NCBI GenBank assembly: GCA_034437655.1
Contig: DAOTTU010000012.1
Coordinates: forward strand, 1-64,000
Reading direction: 5' to 3'
Origin: J027 sp034437655
GTDB taxonomy: Bacteria; Chloroflexota; Anaerolineae; Aggregatilineales; J027
DNA: 64,000 bases
This document shows, in pieces, positions 18,511-26,885 of the stretch; position 1 is the first letter of the stretch; every line of letters begins with the position of its first letter. Both the position numbers and the translations under genes were made by a program. Below the pieces are notes generated by a model. It saw only the letters and a list, made by a program, of their open reading frames with translations, did no database searches and was not told the DNA's origin.

Positions 18511-18999
18511 ATGCTAAAACGTGCTGTTTTTCCTGGTTCATTTAATCCTTTTCATCTTGGGCATCTGGACATTTCGCGGCGGGCAGCGCGGGTGTTTGAA
18601 GAAGTGATTGTGGCAGTTTATGCCAGCACGCATAAGCCATTGCTCTTTGACGTTGAGCATCGGGTACGGCTGGTCGAAGAATCGGTTACGGCGGCTGGTC
18701 TGGACAATGTGAAGGTTGCATCATTTCAGGGTCTGGCAGTAGACTATTTAAAATCACAAGATGCGTATGTGATGATTCGAGGCTTGCGTGTCTTCTCTGA
18801 CTTTGAGTTCGAATTTCGGATGGCCCTGGCAAATCAACGCCTTGCCCCGCAAATTGAAGTGATGAGCTTTATCACTGGGGAGCAATATATACACATCAGT
18901 TCGTCTACTGTTCGAGAGATTGCATCACTCGGCGGTGATGTCACGTCAATGGTACCATCGAATGTGGCGACCGCTTTGGAAGAACATTTTGGAAATTAG
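18511..18999 (+). CDS. coaD: Phosphopantetheine adenylyltransferase
   Basis: 162 residues, the normal size. The nucleotidyltransferase signature is GSFNPFHLGHLDIS, with the HxGH motif that binds ATP phosphates, and the C-terminal ISSSTVREI motif is present. It transfers AMP from ATP to 4'-phosphopantetheine, the penultimate step of coenzyme A synthesis. A good ribosome-binding site (AAGGAG) precedes the ATG and the gene is 16 bases after recG. The position next to a coiled-coil protein and L32 is a common arrangement. Confidence 0.95.
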   Translation: MLKRAVFPGSFNPFHLGHLDISRRAARVFEEVIVAVYASTHKPLLFDVEHRVRLVEESVTAAGLDNVKVASFQGLAVDYLKSQDAYVMIRGLRVFSDFEFEFRMALANQRLAPQIEVMSFITGEQYIHISSSTVREIASLGGDVTSMVPSNVATALEEHFGN

Positions 19000-19025
19000 G
19001 TTATTGAATTGGGGACATCAAATTT

Positions 19026-19661
19026 ATGGATATACAACATCTTGTAGATCGCTTGGAAGACCTGATTGATGAAGGTCGGCACATGCCGATGAGCCGCTTT
19101 ACGCTGATTGATGAAGAACGCGCGCTTGAAATTATTGACCAGATGCGCATTTCTATCCCAGAACAAATTGAAAAAGCGACCCGGGTTGTCAATCAACGTG
19201 ACCGCTTAATTTCGCAAGCCAATGAAGAAGCAAACCGTATTATTGCTATGGCTCGCGAGAAAAACGAAGAACTCATCAGCCGTGATGTTATCGTGCAGAA
19301 GGCCCAACAACGTGCTGAAATTACCATGACTCAGGCCAGGCTCGAGGCGGAACGCATTCGTGATGAAGCAGATGCTTATGTGATGAATGTGTTGAAAGAC
19401 CTGGAAAGTCAACTGCTGCGCACATTGACAATTGTCCGTAATGGGATTGCCAAATTGGTGCAAGACCGGGAAATCCGTGGGCAAACGATGAGCCAGATCC
19501 AACAGCAACTACAGAACCAACAAAACGCCGAAGCCACATCAACGACCACTGCTGACGCCGCATCGTCTACCGTTGCCAGCACCGACACGACACCGCACCC
19601 TGATAACGCTGCAACGGAAGACGCACCTGTCGAAAAACATGAACTCGTTGACGCCGAGTAG
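19026..19661 (+). CDS. Coiled-coil protein encoded between coaD and rpmF
   Basis: 211 residues. It begins MDIQHLVDRLEDLIDEG, followed by a SRFTLIDEERALEIIDQM segment and a long charged coiled coil (~50–160) rich in Glu, Arg, Gln and Ala, resembling DivIVA-like or V-ATPase-E-like helices. The C-terminal ~45 residues are Thr/Ala/Ser-rich and probably disordered. Similar short coiled-coil proteins, often misnamed ATPase, lie beside coaD and rpmF in other Gram-positive-related bacteria. No nucleotide-binding motif is visible. Function unknown; a cell-division or scaffold role would be a guess. Confidence 0.8.
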   Translation: MDIQHLVDRLEDLIDEGRHMPMSRFTLIDEERALEIIDQMRISIPEQIEKATRVVNQRDRLISQANEEANRIIAMAREKNEELISRDVIVQKAQQRAEITMTQARLEAERIRDEADAYVMNVLKDLESQLLRTLTIVRNGIAKLVQDREIRGQTMSQIQQQLQNQQNAEATSTTTADAASSTVASTDTTPHPDNAATEDAPVEKHELVDAE

Positions 19662-19673
19662 GGCCGAACCCCC

Positions 19674-19702
19674 TTGTGTTCAACCCTAAAGCATGATACG
19701 AT
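19674..19702 (+). promoter_or_regulatory. Internal promoter before rpmF
   Basis: TTGTGT (19674–19679) and TACGAT (19697–19702) are 17 bases apart, and the -10 is preceded by TGA, giving an extended -10. The start would be near 19709, with a leader of ~88 bases before rpmF that can fold through TACGGG/CCCGTA. This would let L32 be expressed independently of the long operon upstream. Confidence 0.5.
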
Positions 19703-19796
19703 TCCGAGCGCTAATTTACGGGGGCTGAGACATACTGTCGTCTGCAACCCGTAGTGTTGAACACATGTTGAGACGTATTACTAAAAGGGGACAGAA

Positions 19797-19982
19797 ATGG
19801 GCCCATTACCCAAACGCAAAATCTCGCGGCGGCGCAAGCGGAATCGGCGTTCGCATGACGCACTTGTGCCCGGCCACCTGGTACGCTGCGACACTTGCAA
19901 CGAGTACAAGCCATCACATCAGGTTTGCCCAAGTTGCGGCACCTACAACGGGCGCGAAGTTATCAACGTTGATAATGACTAG
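19797..19982 (+). CDS. rpmF: 50S ribosomal protein L32
   Basis: 61 residues, full length. The basic N-terminus (PLPKRKISRRRKRNRRSHD) is typical of L32. Two cysteine pairs, CDTC and CPSC, form the zinc ribbon of the Zn-binding (C+) form. An AGGGG ribosome-binding site precedes the ATG. An overlapping frame here is longer but has no such signature. The gene has its own likely promoter and follows the coiled-coil gene, as in many bacteria where rpmF is near coaD. Confidence 0.95.
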   Translation: MGPLPKRKISRRRKRNRRSHDALVPGHLVRCDTCNEYKPSHQVCPSCGTYNGREVINVDND

Positions 19983-20053
19983 CGCTGTTGTAATGGCATT
20001 GCCATTACGGTAGTTGGTCGTTTTCTCACTGCGCAGAAGACGACTTTTTATTG

Positions 20054-20536
20054 ATGTTCCACCCAGCTTTCACCACGCACTGTCACATTCGTCCACTCAC
20101 ACTCACCGATATTCAGCCGCTAACGCAGAAATGCTGGCACCACCGCCCGCCACAAGAAATTGAAGAATTGCGCGGACGTGTGCAGCGTTTGCGTCAACAG
20201 GGGCGTGGTGATGGGTATGTTGTCGTATCGGCTGATAACGTCCTCGGCTTTGGGATGTTGACACTCTGGACAAACCGCGCCGAAATCAGCGACCTTGTCA
20301 TTGCAGCGGCGTATCGTAGTCAGGGATTTGGTACATCGCTCATCCAGCATTTGACTACAGTCACACACCATCACAACCTCCCTGTGCTTGAACTTGGTGT
20401 GTTGTCCGATAACCATCGCGCGTTCCGACTTTATCAGCGACTGGGTTTCAACCTTGCGCGCACTATCACGCTGCAAAAAGGCAGGAATGCGCAACGAATT
20501 TTATTCCTCGAAAAGCCAATCCTGCCGCTGGACTAA
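20054..20536 (+). CDS. GNAT family N-acetyltransferase
   Basis: About 160 residues. The acetyl-CoA-binding motif A is seen as VIAAAYRSQGFGTSLIQHL (the R/Q-x-x-G-x-G/A pattern) and motif B as ELGVLSDNHRAFRLYQRLGF. A TTG codon sits directly in front of the ATG, so the first residue is ambiguous. GNAT enzymes acetylate amino groups of proteins, antibiotics or metabolites; nothing here identifies the substrate. It follows rpmF at a 70-base gap and converges with the glycosylase gene, leaving only eight bases between stop codons. Confidence 0.85.
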   Translation: MFHPAFTTHCHIRPLTLTDIQPLTQKCWHHRPPQEIEELRGRVQRLRQQGRGDGYVVVSADNVLGFGMLTLWTNRAEISDLVIAAAYRSQGFGTSLIQHLTTVTHHHNLPVLELGVLSDNHRAFRLYQRLGFNLARTITLQKGRNAQRILFLEKPILPLD

Positions 20537-20544
20537 TTCTCCAA

Positions 20545-21177
20545 CTAAAAAAGCGAAAGTTGCTGTGGCGGCTCTGGGGGAGGGTCTTCTTCTGGCGCGT
20601 CTTCCTGTTGGCTCAGGTAATCATCAAAATTGGCGATGATGTCCTGTATCCGCTTAAAATCTTCCTGCATGACGACCTTTAGTGCCGGGCTACGCAACAC
20701 TGCTGCCGGATGATACAACGGGTAGTAGATGCGCCCATTTTTGGTGAGCGGTTGGCCATGAATTTGCGATATTTTGGCGTTATCAAAAAACTGTGCCATG
20801 CTGAAGCGGCCCAGCGTCGCGATGATTTTGGGTTCAATTTGCGCGATTTGCCGATCTAGATATGGTCGACACGCTTGTATTTCAGAGCGTAGCGGGTCGC
20901 GGTTGCGGGGTGGTCGGCAGCGCACAATGTTGGTAATAAAGACATCTTCACGCTTGAGGTCTATCATCTGCAACAGTTCATCCAGATAGCGTCCTGACGC
21001 CCCAACGAATGGAAGTCCTTGTTTATCTTCGTAAAAGCCGGGCGCTTCACCAATGAACATAATGTCAGCCGTCGGATTGCCTGCTCCGGGAACCGCCTGT
21101 GTACGGTTCTGGCTGAGCCCACAGAGCGTACACGCCTTAATCTCGTCTGCGATGCTTTCAAGCGTTTCGTTACTCAT
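20545..21177 (-). CDS. Family 4 uracil-DNA glycosylase (Fe-S)
   Basis: 210 residues. An N-terminal ACTLCGL cysteine pair and two later cysteines (NIVRCRPP and IQACRP) are placed to hold the 4Fe-4S cluster of family 4 enzymes. The active-site motif GEAPGFYEDKQGLPFVG and the C-terminal YHPAAVLRSP motif are present. It removes uracil from DNA to start base excision repair. It is the last gene of the minus-strand group with tsaE, tsaB and rimI, 32 bases after the acetyltransferase. The C-terminus ends in a proline- and acid-rich tail (EEDPPPEPPQQLSLF), which may resemble a sliding-clamp-binding peptide (QLSLF). Confidence 0.92.
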   Translation of the reverse strand: MSNETLESIADEIKACTLCGLSQNRTQAVPGAGNPTADIMFIGEAPGFYEDKQGLPFVGASGRYLDELLQMIDLKREDVFITNIVRCRPPRNRDPLRSEIQACRPYLDRQIAQIEPKIIATLGRFSMAQFFDNAKISQIHGQPLTKNGRIYYPLYHPAAVLRSPALKVVMQEDFKRIQDIIANFDDYLSQQEDAPEEDPPPEPPQQLSLF

Positions 21178-21209
21178 GGATTTCCTCGTCGCTTGCCTTT
21201 TTGTACTGA

Positions 21210-21845
21210 TTATAAGGTGCCTTGTTCCAATTGCAGCCCGCTAAATTGATCTTCAAATTTTAATCGCCTGGCGAGTGCTGCGACGTGTGTACGGAACTGT
21301 GTCCGATAAGTGTCGTCTAGTGCGGGAATCTTCATCAAATAGGCATCTTCAGCATTATCATGATAATAGCGCGGTATAATTTCACTTTTGACGTATCCGT
21401 ATTTATGGTATAACGTCTGCGCCACTGTGTTTGAAAGTCGCACTTCGAGTGCTGAAAATGTTGCCCCTGCCTGAATCCCCCGTGCTAACAACGCCACCAG
21501 CATTAGCTCACCTAGCCCCCGACCACGATAGTCCTGATGCGAGGCAATCGTGCTGATGTGTGCTTCGCCACGTTTTACCCACACGCCACCATAAGCCACA
21601 ATCGCGTCAGGCGGCTTTTTGCGGCGCTGGAAAGTACGCTTCAGGATTTGCAGGCGATCAAAAGGTTGGTGGGCCACGGTAACTGGCTGGCCCGGTGCTT
21701 CGACAACACCCATGAACATCATCGGATTTTGTTTAATCTCGTATACATAAGCCAGTGTTGACCAGGGGGTCGGAAACGAAGCACGCTCGATATAAGTGAC
21801 TTGATCCAGGTCAGAAAGCTGCATATCACGCAGGATCATTCGCAC
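21210..21845 (-). CDS. rimI: RimI-like ribosomal protein N-acetyltransferase
   Basis: 211 residues, longer than the ~150 of E. coli RimI because of an internal insertion (~55–85) and a C-terminal extension. The GNAT core reads ISTIASHQDYRGRGLGELML, then ALEVRLSNTVAQTLYHKYGY, matching the RimI signature. Start is GTG 21845, with an in-frame ATG two codons later. RimI acetylates the N-terminal alanine of ribosomal protein S18. Its place directly after tsaE and tsaB is a widely conserved cluster, which supports the call. Confidence 0.85.
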   Translation of the reverse strand: MRMILRDMQLSDLDQVTYIERASFPTPWSTLAYVYEIKQNPMMFMGVVEAPGQPVTVAHQPFDRLQILKRTFQRRKKPPDAIVAYGGVWVKRGEAHISTIASHQDYRGRGLGELMLVALLARGIQAGATFSALEVRLSNTVAQTLYHKYGYVKSEIIPRYYHDNAEDAYLMKIPALDDTYRTQFRTHVAALARRLKFEDQFSGLQLEQGTL

Positions 21846-21870
21846 AGTAATTTATGTCCTACTTCAATCA

Positions 21871-22530
21871 TCAGGGGGCTTTCACGTACAAAGGAAAGAC
21901 ATCAACGGGAGAAAGCGCTGGATACTCATAAGCAAGCTGTGCTAGAAACGCGGCACGCCGCACCCGCCATCCTTTGGGCAGCAGGGTTATGGCAGGGGTG
22001 TTGCTGATAGTCGCTTGCAATGCTTCGACCTGTTCTGCGGACAGTTCACCGTTGATAAGGGTTAAGCGCTCGTCGAGTCTGGCTACAAACTCCGACCAAC
22101 GCAGTAATTCAGCCATGTGTTTCCGTTCCCAGTGTGCAGTTGCAGTCGATTCATACCGGGCAGCCAGCACATTACCACGCCCGGCCGGTAACACTGCAAT
22201 GAGCTGATGGTCTGCGTGCGGGGGCGTGGCAGCGGCGATAATGTCATGACTGGGGACAGCATAGAGCGGAATACCGAGTGCAGTCGCGATACCTTTTGCC
22301 AGCGCAATGCCAATCCGCAACCCGGTGAAAGAGCCAGGGCCTTGCGCAACAGCCACGCCGGTTAATGCTGGCATTTCAGCACCAACACTGTGTAATAAGA
22401 TGGTGATTGTGGGCGCAAGCTGCTCGGTGTTGTAGTGTGGGGGCTGCCAGGTTGATTCCGCAAGAATTTGGGTCGGCGTCACCAGTGCCAGGCTGGTTGT
22501 GCGGGTTGAGGTGTCGATGGCAAGCAGCAC
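21871..22530 (-). CDS. tsaB: tRNA t6A synthesis protein TsaB
   Basis: 219 residues. It has the ASKHA-type N-terminus LLAIDTSTRTTSLAL and the VAQGPGSFTGLRIGIALAKG motif that identifies TsaB. TsaB pairs with TsaD and TsaE to transfer the threonylcarbamoyl group to A37 of ANN-decoding tRNAs. It starts at a GTG that directly abuts the TAG of tsaE, so translation is probably coupled. tsaD is not in the window. Confidence 0.93.
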   Translation of the reverse strand: MLLAIDTSTRTTSLALVTPTQILAESTWQPPHYNTEQLAPTITILLHSVGAEMPALTGVAVAQGPGSFTGLRIGIALAKGIATALGIPLYAVPSHDIIAAATPPHADHQLIAVLPAGRGNVLAARYESTATAHWERKHMAELLRWSEFVARLDERLTLINGELSAEQVEALQATISNTPAITLLPKGWRVRRAAFLAQLAYEYPALSPVDVFPLYVKAP

Positions 22531-23037
22531 CTATGATAATTCCTCCAGGTCGGGCATAAGCGTCGTCAGTAGTCGGTTATGGGCCGGCCCACCACTGATG
22601 AACGTCAGCACACGGCGGTCGGGGTCGGTAAATTGGTCACTCATCGTAATACGGAGCATGTCTTCAGGCAACCACAGGTTTATATAAGCAGGCCATTCAA
22701 TCACCACTGGCCCACCAGCGTCAAATATGTCACTGAGCCCAACAGACTCGGCCGCTGCATCATCCTGCAAGCGGTAAGCATCAATATGAAACAGGCGTTG
22801 CGTAGGGTCAGTGGCGTGCCGATAAATGTTGACAAGTGTATAGGTTGGGCTGCTGACGCGGTCTTGAACTTGCCAGCCCCGCGCAATGCCCCGGACCAGT
22901 GTTGTTTTACCTGCACCGAGGCCACCTTCAAGCCCGAGTACGGTATGTGCTGATAAACGTGCCCCAATGAGATAACCGATATGCAAGGTGTCTTCGGGCT
23001 TTTGGCTGTTGACTTTTAGTGGTGAGGCGGGTACCAA
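22531..23037 (-). CDS. tsaE: tRNA t6A synthesis ATPase TsaE
   Basis: 168 residues. Walker A is GGLGAGKTTLVRGIARG, followed by VSSPTYTLVNIY (the switch threonine region) and FHIDAYRL (the second acidic motif). TsaE is the small ATPase that resets the TsaB–TsaD complex in t6A formation. The start appears to be TTG 23037, placed seven bases after an AAAGG ribosome-binding site. First gene of the minus-strand group tsaE–tsaB–rimI–glycosylase. Confidence 0.92.
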   Translation of the reverse strand: MVPASPLKVNSQKPEDTLHIGYLIGARLSAHTVLGLEGGLGAGKTTLVRGIARGWQVQDRVSSPTYTLVNIYRHATDPTQRLFHIDAYRLQDDAAAESVGLSDIFDAGGPVVIEWPAYINLWLPEDMLRITMSDQFTDPDRRVLTFISGGPAHNRLLTTLMPDLEELS

Positions 23038-23270
23038 TACACTACCTTTCAGTTAGGTGTCCTCGTACATGTTGACCATATGGACCGTACCCATTACAGT
23101 GCGACGGTTTTTTAGTTAGAAGTACAAAATAAATGCTGAACCTGTATGGTCATATGGCACTATATAGTATAGAAACACTGATGTGCCGTTGCAAACAAGG
23201 GCAAGTTGGCCTACAATCGCAAAAAATTTTGTGAAATATATTTTTTCACTTATCGAAGGAGTACTGACTT

Positions 23271-24287
23271 TTGAATGTACTGATGGAAGTCAAAGATTTG
23301 CACGTCCGCTTCGCAACCGAAGAAGGGTCCGTGTATGCTGTCAATGGGATTTCCTACAAATTACACGAAGGCGAAACCCTGGGTGTTGTTGGTGAAAGTG
23401 GGAGCGGCAAAAGCGTTCACTCCCTCGCAATTATGGGGTTGGTACCAAGCCCGCCAGCGACAATTGAAGGGGATGTCACCTTCCGAGGACGGTCGCTTTT
23501 TAAGCTAAATCGCTCTGAGATGCGGCACATCCGTGGTGCAGAAATTGCGATGGTCTTTCAAGACCCCATGACCTCGCTCAACCCTGTGCTAACCATCGGT
23601 CGCCAGATTACTGAAGTGCTCAAGCTGCACCTCGGCATGGATAACGAGCAGGCACGCCACCGTGCGGCTGAATTGCTCTCGATGGTGGGTATTCCTATGG
23701 CAGACCGCCGCCTTGGCGACTATCCGCACCAGTTTTCGGGGGGGATGCGTCAGCGTGCAATGATTGCAATGGCGCTGTCGTGCAACCCACAACTGCTGAT
23801 TGCTGATGAGCCGACAACCGCGCTTGACGTTACCATTCAGGCGCAGATTGTGGACCTTGTACGTCGCCTCCGTGACAAAATCGGCATGTCGATGATCTGG
23901 ATTACCCATGACCTCGGTGTTGTTGCTGGTGTTGCAGACACATTGCAAGTGATGTATGCCGGTAAAGCCGTCGAGCGTGCGCCCGTGCGTGAAGTCTTTA
24001 AAGACACCCGCCACCCCTACAGCCTTGGTCTATTGGGGTCACTACCACGCCTTGACCGTAAAAACCAGGAACTTTCATCCATTCTTGGTTCACCACCAGA
24101 TATGAGCGACCCACCGAAGGGGTGTCCATTTGCCCCGCGCTGCCCCTATGTCATTGACCGCTGCTCGCAAGAAGAGCCGCCGCTACGACCCGTTGATGGA
24201 GGGCACCCAGAACACCTTACGGCCTGCTGGGTTGATGTCCGCACTGCCGAGTATACACGCCCTGAGATGGTTGTGACCTCGTCATAG
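23271..24287 (+). CDS. oppD: Oligopeptide/dipeptide ABC transporter ATPase, OppD/DppD type
   Basis: 338 residues. Walker A GESGSGKS (41–48), signature FSGGMRQRAMIAMAL, Walker B LLIADEPTTALD and a switch histidine (ITHDLG). The C-terminal oligopeptide extension has the CPFAPRCPYVIDRC cysteine cluster of this family. It powers import of peptides with the F subunit and the B and C permeases. TTG 23271 is preferred over the in-frame ATG at 23283, because an AAGGAG ribosome-binding site sits nine bases before it. The 230-base gap upstream holds AT-rich sequence with TATA-like boxes, a probable promoter I cannot place exactly. Confidence 0.92.
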   Translation: MNVLMEVKDLHVRFATEEGSVYAVNGISYKLHEGETLGVVGESGSGKSVHSLAIMGLVPSPPATIEGDVTFRGRSLFKLNRSEMRHIRGAEIAMVFQDPMTSLNPVLTIGRQITEVLKLHLGMDNEQARHRAAELLSMVGIPMADRRLGDYPHQFSGGMRQRAMIAMALSCNPQLLIADEPTTALDVTIQAQIVDLVRRLRDKIGMSMIWITHDLGVVAGVADTLQVMYAGKAVERAPVREVFKDTRHPYSLGLLGSLPRLDRKNQELSSILGSPPDMSDPPKGCPFAPRCPYVIDRCSQEEPPLRPVDGGHPEHLTACWVDVRTAEYTRPEMVVTSS

Positions 24288-24314
24288 ACCGCCTGCTAAA
24301 GTGAAAGGACTTAC

Positions 24315-24352
24315 ACCGAGGGATGGCACAGGTTGTGTCGCATCCTCTCGGT
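24315..24352 (+). promoter_or_regulatory. Strong hairpin between the two ABC ATPase genes
   Basis: ACCGAG–GGATG pairs with CATCC–(T)–CTCGGT, and the interior CACA pairs with TGTG around a GGT loop, giving about 15 base pairs with one bulge. It ends ten bases before ATG 24363 of the second ATPase and has no T-run, so it is not a standard terminator. It may stabilise the upstream mRNA end or modulate translation of the second gene. Confidence 0.5.
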
Positions 24353-24362
24353 ATCATGCGTT

Positions 24363-25382
24363 ATGACTCTAACATCTGAACAAGCTACTACAAACCAGTC
24401 CAGGAACAAAGATGTGCTGATCTCCGTTCGAGATTTGCGCAAATATTTCCCGATCAAAAAGGGGTTCATCTTTAGTCGCGAGGCTGCACAGGTCAAAGCG
24501 GTTGATGGGCTTGACTTCGACATTTATCGCGGCGAAACGCTCGGGCTTGTTGGCGAAAGTGGGTGCGGGAAGTCCACCACAGGCCGCACGATCCTGCAAT
24601 TGCACCGTGCCACAACAGGCCAGGTGCTATATGAAGGCGACGATCTCGTCCAAATGACGGGTAACAAGTTGCGTGAAATGCGCCGTGAAGCCCAGATTAT
24701 CTTTCAAGACCCCTACGCCTCGCTAAACCCACGGATGACGATTGAGCGCATTGTGTCTGAACCATTGCTTGTCCATGGTATCGGCAGTGATACTTCGCGT
24801 CGTCAGAAAGTTGGCGAATTGCTGGAATTGGTTGGCTTGAATCCCTACTATGCTGACCGCTACCCGCACGAATTTTCGGGTGGACAACGCCAGCGTATCG
24901 GTATTGCGCGGGCCCTGGCACTTGACCCGACGTTTATTGTCGCAGATGAACCAATCTCCGCGCTGGATGTTTCTATTCAGGCGCAGGTTGTCAACCTGAT
25001 GAAAGAATTGCAGCGTGACCTCGGGTTGACTTACCTATTCATCGCCCATGACCTGAGTATGGTCCGCCACATCTGTGACCGTGTTGCCGTAATGTATTTG
25101 GGTCGCATTGTTGAATTGGCAGACAGCGAAGAACTCTACACCAATCCACTACACCCCTACACGCAGGCGTTGTTGTCAGCGGTGCCAGTGCCGGACCCTG
25201 AAGTTGAAGAAAAGCGTGAACGTATCATCTTGCGTGGTGACCTGCCGAGCCCGGCGAACCCGCCAGTTGGATGCAATTTCAACACGCGCTGCCCGGTTGC
25301 AATTGATGCCTGCTATGAAATTGATCCCGGATTGATTGAAATTACACCGGGGCACTGGGTGGCTTGTCACCGAGTCACATAA
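24363..25382 (+). CDS. oppF: Oligopeptide/dipeptide ABC transporter ATPase, OppF/DppF type
   Basis: 339 residues from ATG 24363; an upstream TTG (24333) lies in the loop of a hairpin and is less likely. The protein has Walker A GESGCGKST, signature FSGGQRQRIGIARAL, Walker B FIVADEPISALD and an IAHDLS switch. The C-terminal GCNFNTRCPVAIDACYE cysteine motif is typical of OppF/DppF. It forms the ATPase heterodimer with the D subunit. A 249-base gap separates it from the C permease, so expression of the permease may differ. Confidence 0.92.
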   Translation: MTLTSEQATTNQSRNKDVLISVRDLRKYFPIKKGFIFSREAAQVKAVDGLDFDIYRGETLGLVGESGCGKSTTGRTILQLHRATTGQVLYEGDDLVQMTGNKLREMRREAQIIFQDPYASLNPRMTIERIVSEPLLVHGIGSDTSRRQKVGELLELVGLNPYYADRYPHEFSGGQRQRIGIARALALDPTFIVADEPISALDVSIQAQVVNLMKELQRDLGLTYLFIAHDLSMVRHICDRVAVMYLGRIVELADSEELYTNPLHPYTQALLSAVPVPDPEVEEKRERIILRGDLPSPANPPVGCNFNTRCPVAIDACYEIDPGLIEITPGHWVACHRVT

Positions 25383-25493
25383 CAGTTATGGCTCAGTAAT
25401 GGGGGATTGCATGGCGTCTGCTGTGAGGACAGAGAATTTGAACCGCGGGCCCATGCTGCTGGTAACATAAACAACATGAGAAAAAATTGAATC

Positions 25494-25509
25494 TGCAATC
25501 ATTATTGCA
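25494..25509 (+). repeat. Small inverted repeat in the oppF–oppC gap
   Basis: TGCAAT and ATTGCA form a six-base-pair stem with a four-base loop. The rest of the 249-base gap (25383–25631) is AT-rich, contains a second weak stem (GGCAC/GTGCC near 25540–25556), and holds no gene that I can support. It may carry a promoter for oppC. Confidence 0.3.
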
Positions 25510-25631
25510 CATCAGCAATGTAGACAATGCACAATAGCATGGCACGATTAATGTGCCCGCTGCCTAACCAGTAATCACGAAATACGTCGTGGCGTAGCGT
25601 TGTTGAACTGAGTTATTTGGAGAGAGTAGTT

Positions 25632-26786
25632 ATGGCTGAAGATTCCGCAAAGCCTGTTGTATTAGAAGATCAATCTGTTAGAGCAAAAGCATCCTCTCCT
25701 ACGGCGGATGCCATTCGCCAGTTCAGGCAGAATAAAGCAGCCGTTGTTGGTCTTTTTGTGATCCTTGCTTTTATTTTTCTGGCACTTACCGCCAGCATCT
25801 GGACAGAGCTTGGGATACTTGGTAGCCCGCGTGGCTTCCGTGCAACCCATACCATTTTGCCTGCGGGCTGGGACAATTCTAATGTAGACTCCTACCCTGA
25901 TCCCGGTCAGTGTGCGCGTGACAACCTTGAACGCCCTGACCAATGGTGCGCCCTGCTAGAACCAGAAGTGCAGTCCCGCTTTGAAGCGTGCGACCGTGAA
26001 CCGCTAACGGATGAACGCATTGCTGCCCGCCAGTGGTGCTTCTTGCTAGGGGCGGATGAACAGGGCAAAGACTGGTTAACACAGACGGTTTATGGTGCGC
26101 AGGTGTCCATCGCCGTAGCGATAACAGGTTCGACGGTGAGCCTGATTGTAGGTATCGTTTACGGCGTTATTTCAGGCTTTTACGGCGGCCGACTTGATAA
26201 TGTCATGATGCGCTTTATTGACTTCTTGTATGGTCTGCCGGTGCTTGTGATCATTATCTTGATGCAGGTGTTCTTCCGTCAGGTTTCGCGTGAATATCAG
26301 GGGTCTGACGGGTTGCTTGGGACAATCGTTGAGATAGACAATTCAATGGGGGGCTTATTCTTCCTCTTTATTGCAATTGGTCTGCTTGCATGGATTGGGA
26401 TGGCACGTTTGGCGCGTGGGCAGGTATTGTCCTACCGCGAAAAAGAATTTGTCGAAGCTGCACGCGCGGTTGGTGCCAGTGACCGTCGTATCATCTTTAT
26501 ACATTTGCTGCCAAACGTGATTGGCCCCTTGCTGGTTGCGCAAACGCTGACGATTCCCGGTTATATCTTTACCGAGGCGTTCTTGAGCTTTATCGGGCTG
26601 GGGGTTCAACCCGGCACACCCAGTTGGGGCGCGATGATCAGCCGCGTGCGTGATGAAGGCGGGCTGCGGTCCAATCGTCACATTATCTTTGTCCCGGGGG
26701 TGGCGTTGGTCTTGCTAACGCTGGCCTTTAACTTCTTTGGTGATGGTCTGCGTGACGCACTTGACCCGCGTCTGCGTGGACGCTAG
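25632..26786 (+). CDS. oppC: Peptide ABC transporter permease, OppC type, with enlarged first loop
   Basis: 384 residues from ATG 25632, which has a GGAGAG ribosome-binding site; the frame extends upstream to a TTG. One membrane helix (~37–58) is followed by an unusually long outside loop (~60–150) with four cysteines (CARD, WCAL, EACD, QWCF), then the conserved permease core with the EAA motif EFVEAARAVGASDRR and the C-terminal GDGLRDALDPRLRG motif. Typical OppC proteins reach the core about 60 residues earlier. The cysteines could form two disulfides in an external mini-domain; this is inference. Confidence 0.9.
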   Translation: MAEDSAKPVVLEDQSVRAKASSPTADAIRQFRQNKAAVVGLFVILAFIFLALTASIWTELGILGSPRGFRATHTILPAGWDNSNVDSYPDPGQCARDNLERPDQWCALLEPEVQSRFEACDREPLTDERIAARQWCFLLGADEQGKDWLTQTVYGAQVSIAVAITGSTVSLIVGIVYGVISGFYGGRLDNVMMRFIDFLYGLPVLVIIILMQVFFRQVSREYQGSDGLLGTIVEIDNSMGGLFFLFIAIGLLAWIGMARLARGQVLSYREKEFVEAARAVGASDRRIIFIHLLPNVIGPLLVAQTLTIPGYIFTEAFLSFIGLGVQPGTPSWGAMISRVRDEGGLRSNRHIIFVPGVALVLLTLAFNFFGDGLRDALDPRLRGR

Positions 26787-26808
26787 ACCACCACGACTAA
26801 ACAATGCG

Positions 26809-26849
26809 GACACCTGTACCCGTCGACGATATGTTGGGGTGCGGGTGTC
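26809..26849 (+). terminator. Hairpin after oppC, possible terminator
   Basis: GACACCTGTACCC pairs with GGGTGCGGGTGTC over 13 positions (two G-T wobbles), followed by a short TTTC. It lies 22 bases after the oppC stop. The T-run is weak, so it may attenuate rather than end transcription before the lipoprotein gene. Confidence 0.45.
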
Positions 26850-26885
26850 TTTCTGATAGAGACGTATACGTAGGAGACAATATAC

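Noticed and set aside
19765..20013. 82-codon frame overlapping rpmF
   Set aside because: The shorter frame at 19797–19982 encodes an unmistakable L32 with zinc-binding cysteines and a good ribosome-binding site.
23072..23157. Two CATATGG-containing sites (GACCATATGG and GGTCATATGG) upstream of oppD, a possible operator pair
   Set aside because: The sites match at 8 of 10 positions and are about 73 bases apart, without clear relation to a promoter; too weak to call.
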